A stretch of DNA of 64,000 nt from Vulcanimicrobium winogradskyi. GTDB lineage: Bacteria; Vulcanimicrobiota; Vulcanimicrobiia; Vulcanimicrobiales; Vulcanimicrobiaceae. The DNA lies in contig PLDA01000001.1 of NCBI GenBank assembly GCA_003134965.1, positions 248,001 to 312,000 of the forward strand, in the 5' to 3' direction. The position numbers and the translations under genes were made by a program. Positions within the stretch are counted from its first letter, which is position 1. Each line of letters begins with the position of its first letter. Positions 62,821 through 64,000 of the stretch are shown piece by piece. Below the pieces are notes generated by a model. It worked only from the letters and a program-made list of their open reading frames with translations, searched no databases and was not told the origin of the DNA.

Positions 62821-63508
62821 CTTCTCGTAGTCCGCGGGGGAACCAAAGCTTGTCGCCCGCCCGCTGCGATGGCGTCGGCTTGGTGTCGAGCAGCAGCGCG
62901 ATCGTTTCGATCGCCGTCTCGAGGCCGCGCCGCATGAGATCGAGGGTCATCGATGGCGTCCGGTCGGCGCCGAGCTGCACTGCCTGCGCCGGCAGCACCG
63001 GGACGTGGACGAATCCGGTGGGGATCGGCGGCGCGGCGTTCGCGGTGAGCGCCAGAGCTTCATACAGCCACTGATTGCAGAGATACGTGCCGGCACTGTC
63101 CGAGACATAGCCGGGGACGCCGGCCTCACCCCAGGCGGCGACGATCTCGTTCAGCGGTAACGTCGCAAGCCGTCCGTCCGGTCCGCCGCGCTGCACGGGG
63201 TCGTTCTTGCGCATCGTCCCGACTGCGTCCGGAATGTCAAAGTCGAGCACGTTCACCGCAACCCGCTCGAGACCGAGCGCCGCGCGGCCGGCCGCGAGGC
63301 CGACGCCGATGACGAACGCGGGCTGCTCCTCGCGGAGCGCCGCCTCGATGCGGTCTTGCAGCGTCCGCGTCTCGACCGGAAACACGCGCACGCCGACCAC
63401 GCATCCGCCGACGATCCGGCCTTCGAGACTGCGCGCGAGCAGTTCGCTGGGGTTCACGAGGTGGGGTCCGAACGGCTCGAAACCGGTCAGCAGAACCTTC
63501 CGGGACAC
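62810..63508 (-). CDS. pcp: pyroglutamyl-peptidase I (C15)
   Basis: 232 residues. KVLLTGFEPFGPHLVNPSEL, GLAAGRAALGLERVAVN (catalytic Glu), SDSAGTYLCNQWLYEAL (Cys nucleophile) and GFVHVPVLPAQ (His) are all present. Removes N-terminal pyroglutamate. Coupled to the PHP gene. Confidence 0.93.
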   Translation of the reverse strand: MSRKVLLTGFEPFGPHLVNPSELLARSLEGRIVGGCVVGVRVFPVETRTLQDRIEAALREEQPAFVIGVGLAAGRAALGLERVAVNVLDFDIPDAVGTMRKNDPVQRGGPDGRLATLPLNEIVAAWGEAGVPGYVSDSAGTYLCNQWLYEALALTANAAPPIPTGFVHVPVLPAQAVQLGADRTPSMTLDLMRRGLETAIETIALLLDTKPTPSQRAGDKLWFPRGLREVER

Positions 63509-63562
63509 GAACCGCAGGTTTTCTGCGGCTGAGGCAAGGGACCTCTGAGAGAATCTCCGGAC

Positions 63563-63590
63563 AAAAAAAGCCGCCCCCGAACGGGGCGGC
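63563..63590 (-). terminator. Rho-independent terminator for a minus-strand transcript
   Basis: GCCGCCCC (63570-63577) pairs with GGGGCGGC (63583-63590); on the minus strand the stem is followed by seven T (63569-63563). It would end transcription coming from the ogt side, not from pcp. Confidence 0.85.
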
Positions 63591-63623
63591 GGACAAAGGT
63601 TCTTCGGTTTGCGGAGACCGGAC

Positions 63624-63689
63624 TTACGTCCGGAGCCCTCCGATCATCGTGAGACATTGATTGGGACTGTCGCTAGTAACGATGACCAC
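63624..63689 (-). CDS. possible 19-21 residue ORF with ribosome site and terminator
   Basis: Minus strand. AGGAGG at 63694-63689 is followed by an open frame VVIVTSDSPNQCLTMIGGLR and T, then TAA at 63626-63624. The next thing downstream is the terminator. The start is unclear: GTG at 63689 touches the Shine-Dalgarno and ATC at 63683 has 5-base spacing. No similarity recognised. May be a leader peptide, a small protein or chance. Confidence 0.3.
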   Translation of the reverse strand: MVIVTSDSPNQCLTMIGGLRT

Positions 63690-63815
63690 CTCCTCTTGTC
63701 CGCCTGTTAGCCTTCGCTGATCTCTCGTCTGAAGGGTCCGCGGACGTATCGTGAGCCCCGCTTTCGCGAGCGCTTCGCGCGTTCTCCTTCCGGAACTCGC
63801 GAACCGATTGTCCGC

Positions 63816-64000
63816 TCAGCGGCGAACCGGGTGATACCCCTCCAGGGCGAGGATTCGCGCTTTGACTTCGACACCGTAGGCGTACTGGTGCAGGGCGCCG
63901 GTCGCGTCGACGACGCGATGGCACGGGTAGAGCAATGGAACAGGATTGCGCGCCATCGCACGCCCGACCGCGCGGGCTGCCGTCGGCTGGCCGAGCTTCT
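63816..64000 (-). CDS. ogt: methylated-DNA-protein cysteine methyltransferase, C-terminal part
   Basis: Only the last 61 codons lie in the window. LYPCHRVVDATG carries the acceptor cysteine of the MGMT/Ogt family; GRAMARNPVPL before it and LHQYAYGVEVKARILALEG after it complete the signature. Repairs O6-alkylguanine. The start lies outside the window. Confidence 0.9.
   Translation of the reverse strand, partial: KLGQPTAARAVGRAMARNPVPLLYPCHRVVDATGALHQYAYGVEVKARILALEGYHPVRR

Larger units (their letters stand above)
63509..63815. other. 307-base region between pcp and ogt
   Basis: Contains the minus-strand terminator, a small stem CCGGAC/GTCCGG at about 63618-63633, an AGGAGG (63689-63694, minus strand) and the short ORF described separately. 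No tRNA-like fold is seen. The remainder looks like the untranslated end of the ogt transcript and the pcp promoter. Confidence 0.5.

Overview
The window is 64 kb of gene-dense, very high G+C bacterial chromosome with almost no free intergenic space. Genes sit in short same-strand runs with 1-, 4- or 8-base overlaps (ATGA, GTGA, TGATG, TAGTG), and GTG starts are common. The gene content suggests an aerobic or facultative heterotroph: beta-oxidation enzymes, two acyl-CoA synthetases, an ETF:ubiquinone oxidoreductase, two sets of glycolate-oxidase-type flavoproteins, and menaquinone made by the futalosine route. My best guess is an uncultivated high-G+C soil lineage such as Candidatus Eremiobacterota (WPS-2) or a neighbour. 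That is a style-based inference; no rRNA or tRNA is present to confirm it.

Layout. 1-3361: beta-oxidation (hydratase/dehydrogenase, thiolase). 3412-6089: an island of clearly lower G+C with a ComF-like phosphoribosyltransferase (apparently frameshifted), a SLOG protein with an antitoxin-like helix-turn-helix tail, and a convergent TIR-domain protein. This looks like a small nucleotide-signalling or defence module set into the fatty-acid locus. 6334-14736: acyl-CoA synthetase, TIGR01777 epimerase, acyltransferase 3, SGNH hydrolase, a YtpB-like terpene synthase and a GlcE/GlcD pair. 14791-21226: PilZ protein, NamZ-like muramidase, MqnD and MqnB, Mpo1-like protein, QueE, glycine-zipper protein, QueD and a two-TM protein of unknown function.

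21353-29879: GrpB, M15 peptidase, retropepsin-like protease, a 2-oxoacid dehydrogenase operon (E1alpha-E1beta-E2), and two secreted lipoproteins closed by a strong terminator. 29963-41870: SRPBCC protein, second acyl-CoA synthetase, M20 amidohydrolase, orphan GltB, two zinc-ribbon membrane proteins (one PrsW-like), helical small proteins, FAD oxidoreductase and VapD. 41935-51005: a divergent glycolate/glyoxylate regulon. Gcl-Hyi-GlxR run left and GntR-GlcD-GlcE-GlcF-M14 run right, with two palindromic operators between them. Together they would take glycolate to glyoxylate, tartronate semialdehyde and glycerate.

51031-64000: ETF-QO, thiamine thiazole genes (ThiO, ThiS, ThiG, rhodanese), methyltransferase, double-RCK potassium channel, peroxiredoxin, MBL hydrolase, PyrE-like enzyme, peptide-binding lipoprotein, a PHP-domain protein with a histone-H1-like tail, pyroglutamyl peptidase, a possible small ORF with its own terminator, and the 3' end of an Ogt/MGMT gene. 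A short dispersed repeat recurs at gene ends, where it supplies the terminal codons of several proteins.
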